Assembly (NCBI RefSeq): GCF_024622195.1
Contig: NZ_JANKBI010000004.1
Coordinates: forward strand, 1 to 64,000
Source: Murimonas intestini
GTDB taxonomy: Bacteria > Bacillota > Clostridia > Lachnospirales > Lachnospiraceae
DNA length: 64,000 nucleotides
Direction of reading: 5' to 3'
Below are positions 43,316 through 51,193 of this stretch, piece after piece; within the stretch, counting starts at the first letter, position 1, and each line of letters opens with the position of its first letter. The position numbers and the translations under genes were made by a program. The notes under the pieces were generated by a model, which saw nothing but the letters and a program-made list of their open reading frames with translations, was not told the DNA's origin and did no database searches.

Positions 43316-43969
43316 TTACTCCAGCAAAAGCTTTTCCAGCTCCGCCACGGTATTTACTATGTGATCAGCTCCGGCTGATTCCAGCTCCTGCCTGTCCCCA
43401 TAGCCATAGAGGACCCCTATAGATTCCAGGCCGCATTTTTTTGCCCCTGCAATGTCATAGCATCTGTCGCCGATCATAACTGCCGAATCCAGGTCTGTCA
43501 CACAGTTCTGTTCAAGTGCATAGGCGATCACCTCGTCCTTGGCGTCTCTCGTCCCGTCCAGGCAGCTGCCCTGTATATCATCAAAATACTCAGAAAGCCC
43601 AAAATGCTCCAGTATCTGTCCGGAATAAACAGTTGGCTTGGAAGTCGCCACGATCAGAGTCCTGCCTGCATCCTTCAGTTTTTTTAACATAGATGCAATT
43701 CCCTCATATACTTCGTTTTCAAACAAACCTTTTGTGCTGAAATACTCTCTGTACTTCCAGACAGCTTCCCCGGCCTGCTCTTCCGAAAAATTGTAATACT
43801 TCTGGAATGAATCCCGCAGAGGCGGACCTATAAAGGGATGAAGCGTTTTTCTCTCTTCCACATGTATTCCATAATATTCCAGGGCATACGCCACAGAATT
43901 TGTTATACCCATCTCCGGATCGGTCAATGTCCCGTCTAAATCAAATAAAAAAACTTGTTTATTTAACAT
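43316..43969 (-). CDS. HAD-family phosphatase (phosphoglycolate phosphatase-like)
   Basis: 217 aa, HAD-IA subfamily. Motif I FLFDLDGTLTDPE, motif II VATSKPTVY, motif III/IV GDRCYDIAGAKKCGLESIGVLYGYG. The cap domain is helical as in Gph/PpaX/YbjI-like enzymes. The substrate is not evident. It lies between pabB and pabC in the para-aminobenzoate operon, so a folate-related phosphate ester is a possibility, but many HAD genes are placed by chance. Confidence 0.88.
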   Translation of the reverse strand: MLNKQVFLFDLDGTLTDPEMGITNSVAYALEYYGIHVEERKTLHPFIGPPLRDSFQKYYNFSEEQAGEAVWKYREYFSTKGLFENEVYEGIASMLKKLKDAGRTLIVATSKPTVYSGQILEHFGLSEYFDDIQGSCLDGTRDAKDEVIAYALEQNCVTDLDSAVMIGDRCYDIAGAKKCGLESIGVLYGYGDRQELESAGADHIVNTVAELEKLLLE

Positions 43970-44044
43970 TTTATCTCCATTCCGCCGCTGTTTAGCGGCA
44001 CTGACTTTTTAACGTAACAGGGCAGACGGCAGAACTGTAACTTT

Positions 44045-45388
44045 TTAACAGATTGCCTCCAGCACAGCCCTTGCCTTCTGGAGCGTCTCTTCATATTCAA
44101 ATTCCAGCTCTGATTCACATGTTATCCCGCCGCCTGCCCCAAGAGTGTACCTGCCCCGGCAGAATACAGCAGTCCTGATAACAATATTAAAATCGCAGGC
44201 TCCATCCAGGCTGATATAGCCAATGGTGCCTGTATAAAGGCCGCGCCTTGAGTGTTCCAGCTCTTCTATGATCTCCATGGCTCTCCGCTTTGGCGCTCCC
44301 GTGATAGAACCTCCCGGAAATGCCGCCTCTATCAGATCCACGGCATTCCTTCCATTTTCCAGTTCACCTCTGATATTTGCTGACAGGTGGAATACTGTGG
44401 CATACGTCTCCACTGAAAACAGCTCAGTAACTTTCACGCTTCCAGGCCTGCACACCTTATTCAGGTCATTGCGCTCCAGATCCACGATCATCAGAAGCTC
44501 ACTCCTGTCCTTTTGGGAGTCTGACAGCTCCTGCCTGAGGCTTTCATCCTCTTCGGCTGTACACCCTCTTTTCCTGGTACCTTTAATGGGCCGTGTCTCT
44601 GCTATTCCATTTTTCATTCTCAGAAAACGTTCAGGAGAAGCGCAGACAACCTGGAACTCACCATAGTTCAGGTATCCTCCGAACGGGGACGGATTCGCCT
44701 TCCTCAGCCTTTTAAATACCTCATAGGGACTCCTGTTCCCTGCCGCCATCAGCTGCCTTGTCATGTTGGCAATATAAATATCACCCTCCACAATATAGTC
44801 TATCATATCCTGGATCGCTTTTAAATACTCCTCTTTCGTAAAGTCTGAAGTATGGCTATTCCCTGCTGCAGTCCGCGCGGCAGGCTGTTCCCCTCTATTT
44901 TTAATTTCCTCTTCCAGACGGTCAAGAGCTGCCCCTGCCTCCTCCAGGTGTCCGTTTGCAATGAGCCATACTTTTCTGGCCCTCAAATCCTCCACTATGA
45001 ATTCATCATAGAAATTAATGATACAATCCGGTATCTCTGCCGGACCGGCCTCCTTCTCTGACAGGATCCCTTCCTTGCGCATGCCGTAATCATAAGAGAA
45101 ATACCCGACCGCACCTGATACGATTGGCAGATCTGTGGGGTTTTCCTCTTTGTTTTCATTTAAATATGTCTTCAGATATTCTTCAAAGGATATCTCCTGC
45201 CTGACCCCATTCACTGTGAAATGCTTCCCGTTCACCAGCTTCAGGTAACTTCTCCGCGCTATGACTGAATGGCGGCCAAGCTCATTCTCCAGTGAAGAAT
45301 CCAGAAATACAGCGTCCTCCTCATGTGCAAACAGAGAAAAAATCTCATGTACAGGTATATAGTCTTTAAGCTCTCTTATCCGGCGCAT
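44045..45388 (-). CDS. pabB: Aminodeoxychorismate synthase component I
   Basis: 447 aa, chorismate-binding enzyme. C-terminal core includes YLKAIQDMIDYIVEGDIYIANMTRQL, FGGYLNYGEFQVVCASPERFLR, TRPIKGTRKRG, RSELLMIVDLERNDL, FPGGSITGAPKRRAMEIIEELE and GYISLDGACDFNIVIRT. The PIKGT motif (lysine) fits PabB rather than TrpE. ATG 45388 has GGAGGG 6 nt upstream; the gene overlaps pabA by 23 bp, indicating coupling for the heterodimer. Confidence 0.92.
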   Translation of the reverse strand: MRRIRELKDYIPVHEIFSLFAHEEDAVFLDSSLENELGRHSVIARRSYLKLVNGKHFTVNGVRQEISFEEYLKTYLNENKEENPTDLPIVSGAVGYFSYDYGMRKEGILSEKEAGPAEIPDCIINFYDEFIVEDLRARKVWLIANGHLEEAGAALDRLEEEIKNRGEQPAARTAAGNSHTSDFTKEEYLKAIQDMIDYIVEGDIYIANMTRQLMAAGNRSPYEVFKRLRKANPSPFGGYLNYGEFQVVCASPERFLRMKNGIAETRPIKGTRKRGCTAEEDESLRQELSDSQKDRSELLMIVDLERNDLNKVCRPGSVKVTELFSVETYATVFHLSANIRGELENGRNAVDLIEAAFPGGSITGAPKRRAMEIIEELEHSRRGLYTGTIGYISLDGACDFNIVIRTAVFCRGRYTLGAGGGITCESELEFEYEETLQKARAVLEAIC

Positions 45389-45971
45389 GTCCATCCCTCC
45401 AGTCTCTGCAGATTCTGTCAAAATTCATCAGGAGTTCATGTCCCCACTGGCTGAGCACTGCTTCCGGGTGAAACTGCACTCCATAGATGGGATATTCCTT
45501 ATGTGTGACAGCCATCACAGCTCCGTCACCGGCCCTGGCATCTACCCTCAGACATTCAGGCAGATTCTTCTCCTCCACTACAAGTGAATGATATCTGGTC
45601 ACTTCCATCCCATCCGGCAGCCCTTCAAACAGACCCTGTCCGTCATGGAAGGCCTTTGTCACCTTTCCGTGCATGGGCCTTCCTCCTTTGTGCACGTCCG
45701 CACCAAAGGCTTTCCCTATGACCTGATGGCCCAGGCACACTCCAAGTATGGGGATCCTTCCCTTAAACCGCTTTACAGCCTCCATTGACAGCGCTGCCTC
45801 CTCCGGCCGCCCCGGTCCTGGGGAAATGATGATCCCCTCAGGCGCTGTCTCTTCTATTTCTTCAATTGACAGTGTATCACACCGCCTGACAAGGATGTCC
45901 CGCCCGAATTCCAGAAAATAAGAGGACAGGTTATAGACAAAAGAATCATAATTATCGATCATTACATACAC
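45366..45971 (-). CDS. pabA: Aminodeoxychorismate/anthranilate synthase component II (glutamine amidotransferase)
   Basis: 201 aa with class I glutamine amidotransferase triad: GVCLGHQVIG (Cys), HPEAVLSQWG (His-Glu). GTG 45971 is chosen: GAGGG lies 6 nt before it and it gives the standard start (x)YVMIDNYDSFVYNL; the frame is open upstream to 45998 without an SD. It supplies ammonia to PabB; it may also serve TrpE if no dedicated TrpG exists. Confidence 0.92.
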   Translation of the reverse strand: MYVMIDNYDSFVYNLSSYFLEFGRDILVRRCDTLSIEEIEETAPEGIIISPGPGRPEEAALSMEAVKRFKGRIPILGVCLGHQVIGKAFGADVHKGGRPMHGKVTKAFHDGQGLFEGLPDGMEVTRYHSLVVEEKNLPECLRVDARAGDGAVMAVTHKEYPIYGVQFHPEAVLSQWGHELLMNFDRICRDWRDGHAPDKRA

Positions 45972-46058
45972 AGGCTTCCCTCGCTTTCTCATCAACATTT
46001 TAGTGTTATACGAAAGTCGTTAATCCCACGCCTGCGGGTCCGTAACTTGCATGATTCT

Positions 46059-46086
46059 ATTTTAACGGATTTTTATGAGATGTCAA
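46059..46086 (-). promoter_or_regulatory. Promoter of the pabA-pabB-HAD-pabC operon
   Basis: Minus strand TTGACA (46081-46086), 16 bp spacer, TAAAAT (46059-46064). It gives a leader of about 80 nt before pabA. Confidence 0.6.
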
Positions 46087-46100
46087 TCGTTTAATTCTTC

Positions 46101-46129
46101 TTGAATCCTTGTGTACTATTCGGTATAAT
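46101..46129 (+). promoter_or_regulatory. Promoter of malQ
   Basis: TTGAAT (46101-46106), 17 bp spacer, perfect TATAAT (46124-46129), 44 bp before the malQ start. Back to back with the pabA promoter. Confidence 0.7.
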
Positions 46130-46173
46130 AATAATACATATTTTGGTACAATCCAATCAAAGGAGACACAATT

Positions 46174-47679
46174 ATGAACACTGCAAAAGAACGCCTGTCA
46201 GGCATCCTTGTCCATCCCACATCCTTTCCATCACCTTATGGAATCGGCGAGCTTGGCACAGGCGCATATGAATTCATCGATTTTCTGGAGGCCAGCGGCC
46301 AGCATCTCTGGCAGGTACTCCCCCTTGGGCCTACCGGGTTCGGCGATTCCCCCTATCAGGGTTTTTCTGCCTTTGCCGGACAGCCTCTTATTATCAGCAT
46401 CGAGGATCTTCTTGAACTGAAGCTTTTAACTGAAGAGGACCTCAACAGCGTTCCTGCCCCCAAGTGGGACCCCCGCCAGGTGGACTACGGCGCTGTCCTC
46501 AATTATAAGAACGAGCTGTTCCATCTGGCCTTTGCCGCATTTCCCACATCTCCCGATATCATGCTTCTGGAAGAATATGAGGCATTCTGTGCAGAAAATT
46601 CTTTCTGGCTGGACGATTATGCCCTCTTTATGGCAGGGAAAGACGCCCATGAAGGAAAATGCTGGCTTGACTGGGAGGATGACCTTCAGACTCCGGATGC
46701 CATTTCCCGGAAAAAATGGACTAAAAAGCTTTCAGAAGAAATCAAGTATTATAAATTCCTTCAGTTTATGTTCCGCCGCCAGTGGCTGAAATTAAAGGCA
46801 TATGCTAATGAGAGGGAAATTGAGATCATCGGAGATATCCCTATTTTCATGTCCCTTGACAGCGCAGATGTCTGGTCCCACCAGAAGCTGTTCCAGCTGG
46901 ATGAGACAGGACATCCCACTTCTGTAGCAGGAGTCCCGCCTGATTATTTCAGCGCCACCGGACAGCTCTGGGGCAACCCGCTCTATGACTGGGCAGCCCA
47001 CAAGAAGGACGGTTACAGCTGGTGGATATCCCGTATCCGCTCCCAGATGGAGCTCGTAGATTACCTCAGGATCGACCACTTCCGCGGACTTGAGGCATAC
47101 TGGGCTGTTCCAGCGGATGAGGAGACTGCCATAAACGGAAAATGGGTAAAGGGACCAAGAGAAGACTTTTTCCTGGCCCTGCAGAAAGAATTCGGGAAAA
47201 ACCTGCCTATCTTTGCGGAAGATCTGGGGATCATAACGCCTGAAGTAGAATGGCTCCGGGATATGTTCGGCTTTCCGGGTATGAAGGTCCTTCAGTTCGC
47301 CTTCCAGGGAACAGGTGAGAGTACTTATCTGCCCCACCAGTTTACTACAACAAACTGCATCTGCTACACAGGCACACATGACAATGATACCACAGCCGGC
47401 TGGTATGCGGGCCTCCCGGAAGAATGCCGTGATAAGATACGCCGCTACGGCAACACAGACGGGGGTTCTGTAAGTCTTGATTTCATCCGTTTCTGCATGG
47501 GATCCATCGCCAGGTATGCCATCTTTCCTATCCAGGACCTGCTCCAGCTGGGCAGTGAAGCCCGCATGAACACTCCCGGAGCTGCAGAAGGCAACTGGAT
47601 GTTCAGGTATGAGGCCTCAGATCTGGCTGCATGGCGGATTGGCTGGCTGAAGGCTACCACAGAGCTTTTTGGAAGGTAA
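46174..47679 (+). CDS. malQ: 4-Alpha-glucanotransferase (amylomaltase, GH77)
   Basis: 501 aa, typical length. GH77 signatures: SGILVHPTSFPSPYGIGELG, GPTGFGDSPYQGFSAFAGQP, RIDHFRGLEAYW (nucleophile Asp), FAEDLGIITPEV (acid/base Glu) and CYTGTHDNDTTAGW. It transfers glucan chains between maltodextrins in glycogen or starch breakdown. SD AAAGGAGA; followed by plsC 35 bp later. Confidence 0.96.
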   Translation: MNTAKERLSGILVHPTSFPSPYGIGELGTGAYEFIDFLEASGQHLWQVLPLGPTGFGDSPYQGFSAFAGQPLIISIEDLLELKLLTEEDLNSVPAPKWDPRQVDYGAVLNYKNELFHLAFAAFPTSPDIMLLEEYEAFCAENSFWLDDYALFMAGKDAHEGKCWLDWEDDLQTPDAISRKKWTKKLSEEIKYYKFLQFMFRRQWLKLKAYANEREIEIIGDIPIFMSLDSADVWSHQKLFQLDETGHPTSVAGVPPDYFSATGQLWGNPLYDWAAHKKDGYSWWISRIRSQMELVDYLRIDHFRGLEAYWAVPADEETAINGKWVKGPREDFFLALQKEFGKNLPIFAEDLGIITPEVEWLRDMFGFPGMKVLQFAFQGTGESTYLPHQFTTTNCICYTGTHDNDTTAGWYAGLPEECRDKIRRYGNTDGGSVSLDFIRFCMGSIARYAIFPIQDLLQLGSEARMNTPGAAEGNWMFRYEASDLAAWRIGWLKATTELFGR

Positions 47680-47714
47680 AATAAATATAAATTAAATACA
47701 GAAAAGAGATTGTT

Positions 47715-48452
47715 ATGATACGGTTTATACTTGTCGTTATTGTAGTTGTAGGATTTCTGATCCTTTCCATCCCCATTCTGATCCTGGAATGGCTGATCGG
47801 TAAATTTGCCCCCAGGTTCAGGGATATCACATCCCTGCGCCTGGTCCAGTATGTATTTAAACTTGTTATGTTCATTTCCGGAGTCAAAACAACTGTCATC
47901 GGGGAAGAGAACGTGCCAAAGGGTGAAGCTGTTCTCTATGTCGGGAACCACAGAAGCTTCTTCGATATTCTGATTACATATTCCCGCTGCCCTGACCTGA
48001 CCGGTTATGTGGCTAAGGACGGGATGATCAAGATCCCCCTTCTGTCTCACTGGATGAAACGCCTCTACTGTCTTTTCCTGAACAGGGATGATATTAAAGA
48101 GGGACTGAAGACCATTTTAAAAGGAATCGACCAGATAAAGGCCGGGATCTCAATGTGCATCTTCCCTGAAGGCACAAGAAACAAGGACCCCAAGGCTCCT
48201 ATGCGTCCCTTCAAGGAGGGAAGCCTTAAGATGGCTGAGAAGACCGGATGCGCCATCATACCTATGGCGCTGACTAACACATCCGCTATTTTTGAGGACC
48301 AGTTCCCAAAGATCCGTTCCAGACATATCATTCTGGAATACGGCAAACCTATTTACCCAAAAGAACTCCCCAAAGAGGACAGAAAATTTCTCGGGGCCTA
48401 CACGCAGAATATTATCCAGGAAATGCTGGACAAAAATGCGGAGCTTGTATAG
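47715..48452 (+). CDS. plsC: 1-Acyl-sn-glycerol-3-phosphate acyltransferase
   Basis: 245 aa. N-terminal membrane segment (about 2-25). Acyltransferase motif I NHRSFFDI (HX4D), motif II around KDGMIKIPLLSHWMK, motif III FPEGTRNKD and motif IV PMALTNTS. It makes phosphatidic acid at the membrane. Its last codons lie in the palindrome shared with the converging GGDEF gene. Confidence 0.93.
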   Translation: MIRFILVVIVVVGFLILSIPILILEWLIGKFAPRFRDITSLRLVQYVFKLVMFISGVKTTVIGEENVPKGEAVLYVGNHRSFFDILITYSRCPDLTGYVAKDGMIKIPLLSHWMKRLYCLFLNRDDIKEGLKTILKGIDQIKAGISMCIFPEGTRNKDPKAPMRPFKEGSLKMAEKTGCAIIPMALTNTSAIFEDQFPKIRSRHIILEYGKPIYPKELPKEDRKFLGAYTQNIIQEMLDKNAELV

Positions 48453-48467
48453 TCACTATACAAGCTC
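48441..48467. terminator. Perfect palindrome overlapping both stop codons of plsC and the GGDEF gene
   Basis: GAGCTTGTATAG-TCA-CTATACAAGCTC: 12-bp perfect arms with a 3-nt loop. Each arm holds the last codons (Glu-Leu-Val-stop) of one gene, so both proteins end in ELV. There is no long T-run, so its strength as a terminator is uncertain. Confidence 0.55.
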
Positions 48468-49247
48468 CCTTCCATATATCACAAACCTGTCTTTTCCTCT
48501 GTCCTTTGCCAGATAGAGCGCTTTGTCAGCCAGCCTGAACAGCTCATCATATGTCTCCCCGTCATATGGGAAACATGCTATCCCAAGGCTGCCTGTGATC
48601 CTTATGCCCATAAATTCCTGCCTCATGACACCGCAGATGTGCTCAGCCTCCTCCATTATAACCCTCTCATCCTGCCGGGATTCCAGATTCGTCCAGAAAA
48701 GTACGAATTCATCTCCTCCGAATCTGCCTGCCAGTACATCTTTCCCCAGACATTCCCGAAGCTGTTTTGAGAGCTGGAAGAGTATCTCATCTCCAAATTT
48801 GTGTCCGAACTTGTCATTCAATACTTTAAAATCATCAATATCAACAATTCCAAACGCTGCCTTCACAGGCTCCTTTTCTAATTCTTTCTGGACAAGACGT
48901 TTGAAAGCTCTTCTGTTATAGAGCTTTGTGAGCGGATCTGTGTCCGCTTCATTTTTCAGGACACGTATGAGATTAGATTCTTCTACTGCCACTCCTATGA
49001 CAGGATAATCCTCCCTGTAGCCGCTTTCCCTAAGCCTTTCCAAAAATTTCCCGGTTTCCTGCTCCGCTCTGCCGGCATCGGCAACTATCATTTTGATCTG
49101 GCCGCCATACTCCCTGAGCAGGCTGCAGATCTCCTCCTCCTCATATACTTCTATGATCTCAGTGCATCCCTGGTAAATTTTAAGCATTGCATCTGTACCG
49201 CTGTCTTTCCCTTTTAAAACGATTATTTTATCCTTTGAACGCTCCAT
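48456..49247 (-). CDS. Diguanylate cyclase (GGDEF) with N-terminal receiver-like domain
   Basis: 263 aa. Residues about 1-95 resemble a receiver fold (IIVLKGKDSG, IKMIVADAGRAEQETGKFLERL). The GGDEF domain (about 98-263) has DPLTKLYNRRAF, GIVDIDDFKVLNDKFGHKFGDEIL and an intact catalytic RFGGDEF; no RxxD inhibitory site precedes it. It should make c-di-GMP from two GTP without product feedback. ATG 49247 has GGAG 6 nt upstream; TTG 49259 is an alternative. Only 13 bp separate the start from the first of two inverted recombinase-type sites, so its promoter lies in the putative invertible segment. Confidence 0.88.
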   Translation of the reverse strand: MERSKDKIIVLKGKDSGTDAMLKIYQGCTEIIEVYEEEEICSLLREYGGQIKMIVADAGRAEQETGKFLERLRESGYREDYPVIGVAVEESNLIRVLKNEADTDPLTKLYNRRAFKRLVQKELEKEPVKAAFGIVDIDDFKVLNDKFGHKFGDEILFQLSKQLRECLGKDVLAGRFGGDEFVLFWTNLESRQDERVIMEEAEHICGVMRQEFMGIRITGSLGIACFPYDGETYDELFRLADKALYLAKDRGKDRFVIYGRELV

Positions 49248-49260
49248 ATTATTCTCCAAT

Positions 49261-49284
49261 TTTAGAAAGGTACACTTTTACAAA
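49261..49284 (+). repeat. Left inverted site of the putative invertible segment
   Basis: 24 bp matching the inverse of 49375-49398 at 22 of 24 positions, with 15 consecutive identical bases (GTACACTTTTACAAA). The site itself is an imperfect dyad (8 of 12 half-site positions) centred on 49272/49273, the form of a serine recombinase crossover site. Confidence 0.65.
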
Positions 49285-49374
49285 ACAATAAAATGAAAAT
49301 TTATAATATTAATTATATAATAAAGAACCTTAAAAAGCAAACGGTTCTTGGAAAGTATGGAATACAATGGAAGA
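49285..49374. promoter_or_regulatory. Putative invertible 90-bp promoter segment
   Basis: AT-rich segment between the two inverted sites. In the present orientation it carries a minus-strand promoter TTGCTT (49335-49340), 17 bp, TATAAT (49312-49317) pointing at the diguanylate cyclase. A 7-bp dyad AAGAACC/GGTTCTT (49323-49349) overlaps the -35. If flipped, this promoter would point at the recombinase and leave the cyclase without it. Confidence 0.5.
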
Positions 49375-49398
49375 TTTGTAAAAGTGTACATTTCCAAA
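49375..49398 (-). repeat. Right inverted site of the putative invertible segment
   Basis: Second 24-bp site, itself an imperfect dyad (9 of 12) centred on 49386/49387, 114 bp from the centre of the left site. It overlaps the probable -35 of the recombinase gene. Confidence 0.65.
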
Positions 49399-49412
49399 AA
49401 ATTGATTATAAT
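49385..49412 (+). promoter_or_regulatory. Probable promoter of the serine recombinase
   Basis: TGTACA (49385-49390), 16 bp, TATAAT (49407-49412). The -35 lies within the right inverted site, so binding of the recombinase could repress its own gene. Confidence 0.45.
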
Positions 49413-49452
49413 TATCTCCTGTTTTGCAGAATATACAACGGGAGGTTTTTTT

Positions 49453-50097
49453 ATGTCAATTATCTATGGTTATATGAGAGTATCCTCAATAGATCAAAAT
49501 GAAGACCGGCAGCTGATCGAACTCAGAAAATTTGGTGTGGCTGACGAAAATATCTACATGGATAAGATGTCAGGCAAGGATTTTAACAGGCCCGGCTACC
49601 AGAAGCTGCGCCGCAAATGCCGTCCTGGTGATCTGCTGGTGGTAAAAAGCCTGGACCGGCTTGGGAGGAATTATAATGACATTATTGCTGAGTGGGGATT
49701 TCTAACTAAGAAAAAACAGGTGGACATCCTGATCCTGGATATGCCTCTGCTGGATACACGGCGGGACAGGGATCTCATAGGCACACTGATCTCGGACATT
49801 GTCCTCCAGCTGCTTTCCTATGTAGCCCAGGTAGAACGTGAGAATATACGCCAGCGCCAGGCCGAGGGCATAGCTGCGGCAAAAAGCAGAGGAGTTCGTT
49901 TCGGACGCCCTCCCCTGCAGGTACCGCCTCAGTTCCCGGACTACTACAGACTCTGGAAAATGAAAAAGTTTAAGCCCGCAGATGCAATGCAGCATCTGGG
50001 GCTTACAGCCAGTCAATTCTACTGGATGAAACGAAATTATGAAAACAGCCTCATGCACTCTTCGATGGAACCAGAATCACCAGAGGCAGAGCCCTGA
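49453..50097 (+). CDS. Small serine recombinase (resolvase/invertase family)
   Basis: 214 aa. N-terminal catalytic domain with YGYMRVSSIDQNEDRQ (catalytic Ser11, Arg9), DKMSGKDFNRPGYQKL and the KSLDRLGRNYNDI arginine motif; long helix E (about 110-140, QVERENIRQRQAEGI); C-terminal HTH (about 165-195, KPADAMQHLGLTASQFYWMK). Length is that of Hin/Tn3-type resolvases and invertases, not of large phage integrases. ATG 49453 is chosen (GGAGG 7 nt before it) although the frame is open upstream. The last 20 codons run antisense over the end of alaX (61-bp convergent overlap). The two inverted sites upstream are its likely targets. Confidence 0.9.
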   Translation: MSIIYGYMRVSSIDQNEDRQLIELRKFGVADENIYMDKMSGKDFNRPGYQKLRRKCRPGDLLVVKSLDRLGRNYNDIIAEWGFLTKKKQVDILILDMPLLDTRRDRDLIGTLISDIVLQLLSYVAQVERENIRQRQAEGIAAAKSRGVRFGRPPLQVPPQFPDYYRLWKMKKFKPADAMQHLGLTASQFYWMKRNYENSLMHSSMEPESPEAEP

Positions 50098-51188
50098 ACA
50101 AGCTCTGCACTGCCGCCTCCCCGTCCCATACACCGCTGAGCCAGCGCCTTCCCAATGGGACGCACATCACTGCTGTGGCTGACTACGGCATACTTATATC
50201 CATTCTCATCATTTCCTGAGAACACTGCCGCCACCACTGCGCGCTCTGCCAGCATATCGCAGAACTGGCGCGCTTCCACGGGAGTCATCCCATCCTCAAT
50301 GAAATATATAAGCGGAGTGCCTTTCTCCACCTGCTCTGCCCTCATGGCAAATATCTGTCTTTTCAGGCCGTTGATCTCCTGCTTCTGCTCCTGGCATGTC
50401 TGGTAAAGCTTTTCCACAGCTTCAGGCACAGCCTGCGGCTTAGAAGAAAGCAGGTTAGATATCCTGCGGATACCCTCTGTCTTCTCTTCATAATCATACA
50501 GAGCGCTCCATCCTATCAACAGGCCAATACGCACCCCGCCTTTATAATTAATGAGAGAAACTGTTTTGATACACCCGGCCTCCCCTGTCCCCGCCACATG
50601 GAGCCCGCAGCAGGCACATACATCAGCGCCCGGAACTGTCACGATCCGCACCTGTCCTTCCAGTTCCTTCTTGCTGCGGTATTCTGTTTTCTCCAGCTCC
50701 TGCCTGTCAGGAAAGCTCACAGAAACCGCCTCATCTGCGAAAATTACGGCATTGGCCTCCTTTTCCACACAAATAGCCTGCTCCCAGGTAAGCGCCCCAT
50801 TAAAATCAACAGTTATACAGTCCTTTCCCATGTGGAATCCCACATTGTCATAGCCGTATATCCTGTGTACGATTCCGGAATAGATATGCTCCCCTGTATG
50901 CTGCTGCATCAGCATGAAACGGCGCTCCCAGTCGATCCTGCCCTCTGCAGCGCTCCCCTTTTCCAGAGGAGAATCACAGATATGGATCAGCTGACCCTCT
51001 CTTTCGATCGTATCAAGCACCCTGGTTTTACCCAGATATCCCGTATCTCCGGGCTGTCCGCCTCCCTCCGGATAAAAAACAGTCTTATCCAGCACGACCT
51101 CCCAGCCCTTCTTTCCTTCCTCACATGAAATGACCCTGCCTTCAAATTTCCTGGCATATGGATCTTTATAAAATAGTTTTTCTGTCAT
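50037..51188 (-). CDS. alaX: Alanyl-tRNA editing protein, AlaX type with DHHA1 domain
   Basis: 383 aa. N-terminal part of the AlaRS-like editing fold (FYKDPYARKFEGRVI, FYPEGGGQPGDTG), zinc ligands HTGEH (about 97-101) and CCGLH, a coiled coil (about 260-285) and a C-terminal DHHA1 domain ending in the glycine-rich MGRGGGSAELVQG. It hydrolyses Ser- or Gly-tRNA(Ala) in trans. It lacks the aminoacylation domain, so it is not AlaRS. Downstream of murF (5 bp gap). Confidence 0.9.
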   Translation of the reverse strand: MTEKLFYKDPYARKFEGRVISCEEGKKGWEVVLDKTVFYPEGGGQPGDTGYLGKTRVLDTIEREGQLIHICDSPLEKGSAAEGRIDWERRFMLMQQHTGEHIYSGIVHRIYGYDNVGFHMGKDCITVDFNGALTWEQAICVEKEANAVIFADEAVSVSFPDRQELEKTEYRSKKELEGQVRIVTVPGADVCACCGLHVAGTGEAGCIKTVSLINYKGGVRIGLLIGWSALYDYEEKTEGIRRISNLLSSKPQAVPEAVEKLYQTCQEQKQEINGLKRQIFAMRAEQVEKGTPLIYFIEDGMTPVEARQFCDMLAERAVVAAVFSGNDENGYKYAVVSHSSDVRPIGKALAQRCMGRGGGSAELVQGSASGDSGSIEECMRLFS

Positions 51189-51193
51189 CTTAT

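Noticed and set aside
49261..49398. Treating the inverted sites as a simple transcription terminator
   Set aside because: The arms are 90 bp apart, AT-rich, lack a T-run and lie upstream of two divergent genes, so a hairpin terminator is unlikely.
49348..49452. 35-codon upstream extension of the serine recombinase
   Set aside because: It would cover the right inverted site and the promoter; ATG 49453 with GGAGG gives the normal catalytic start.
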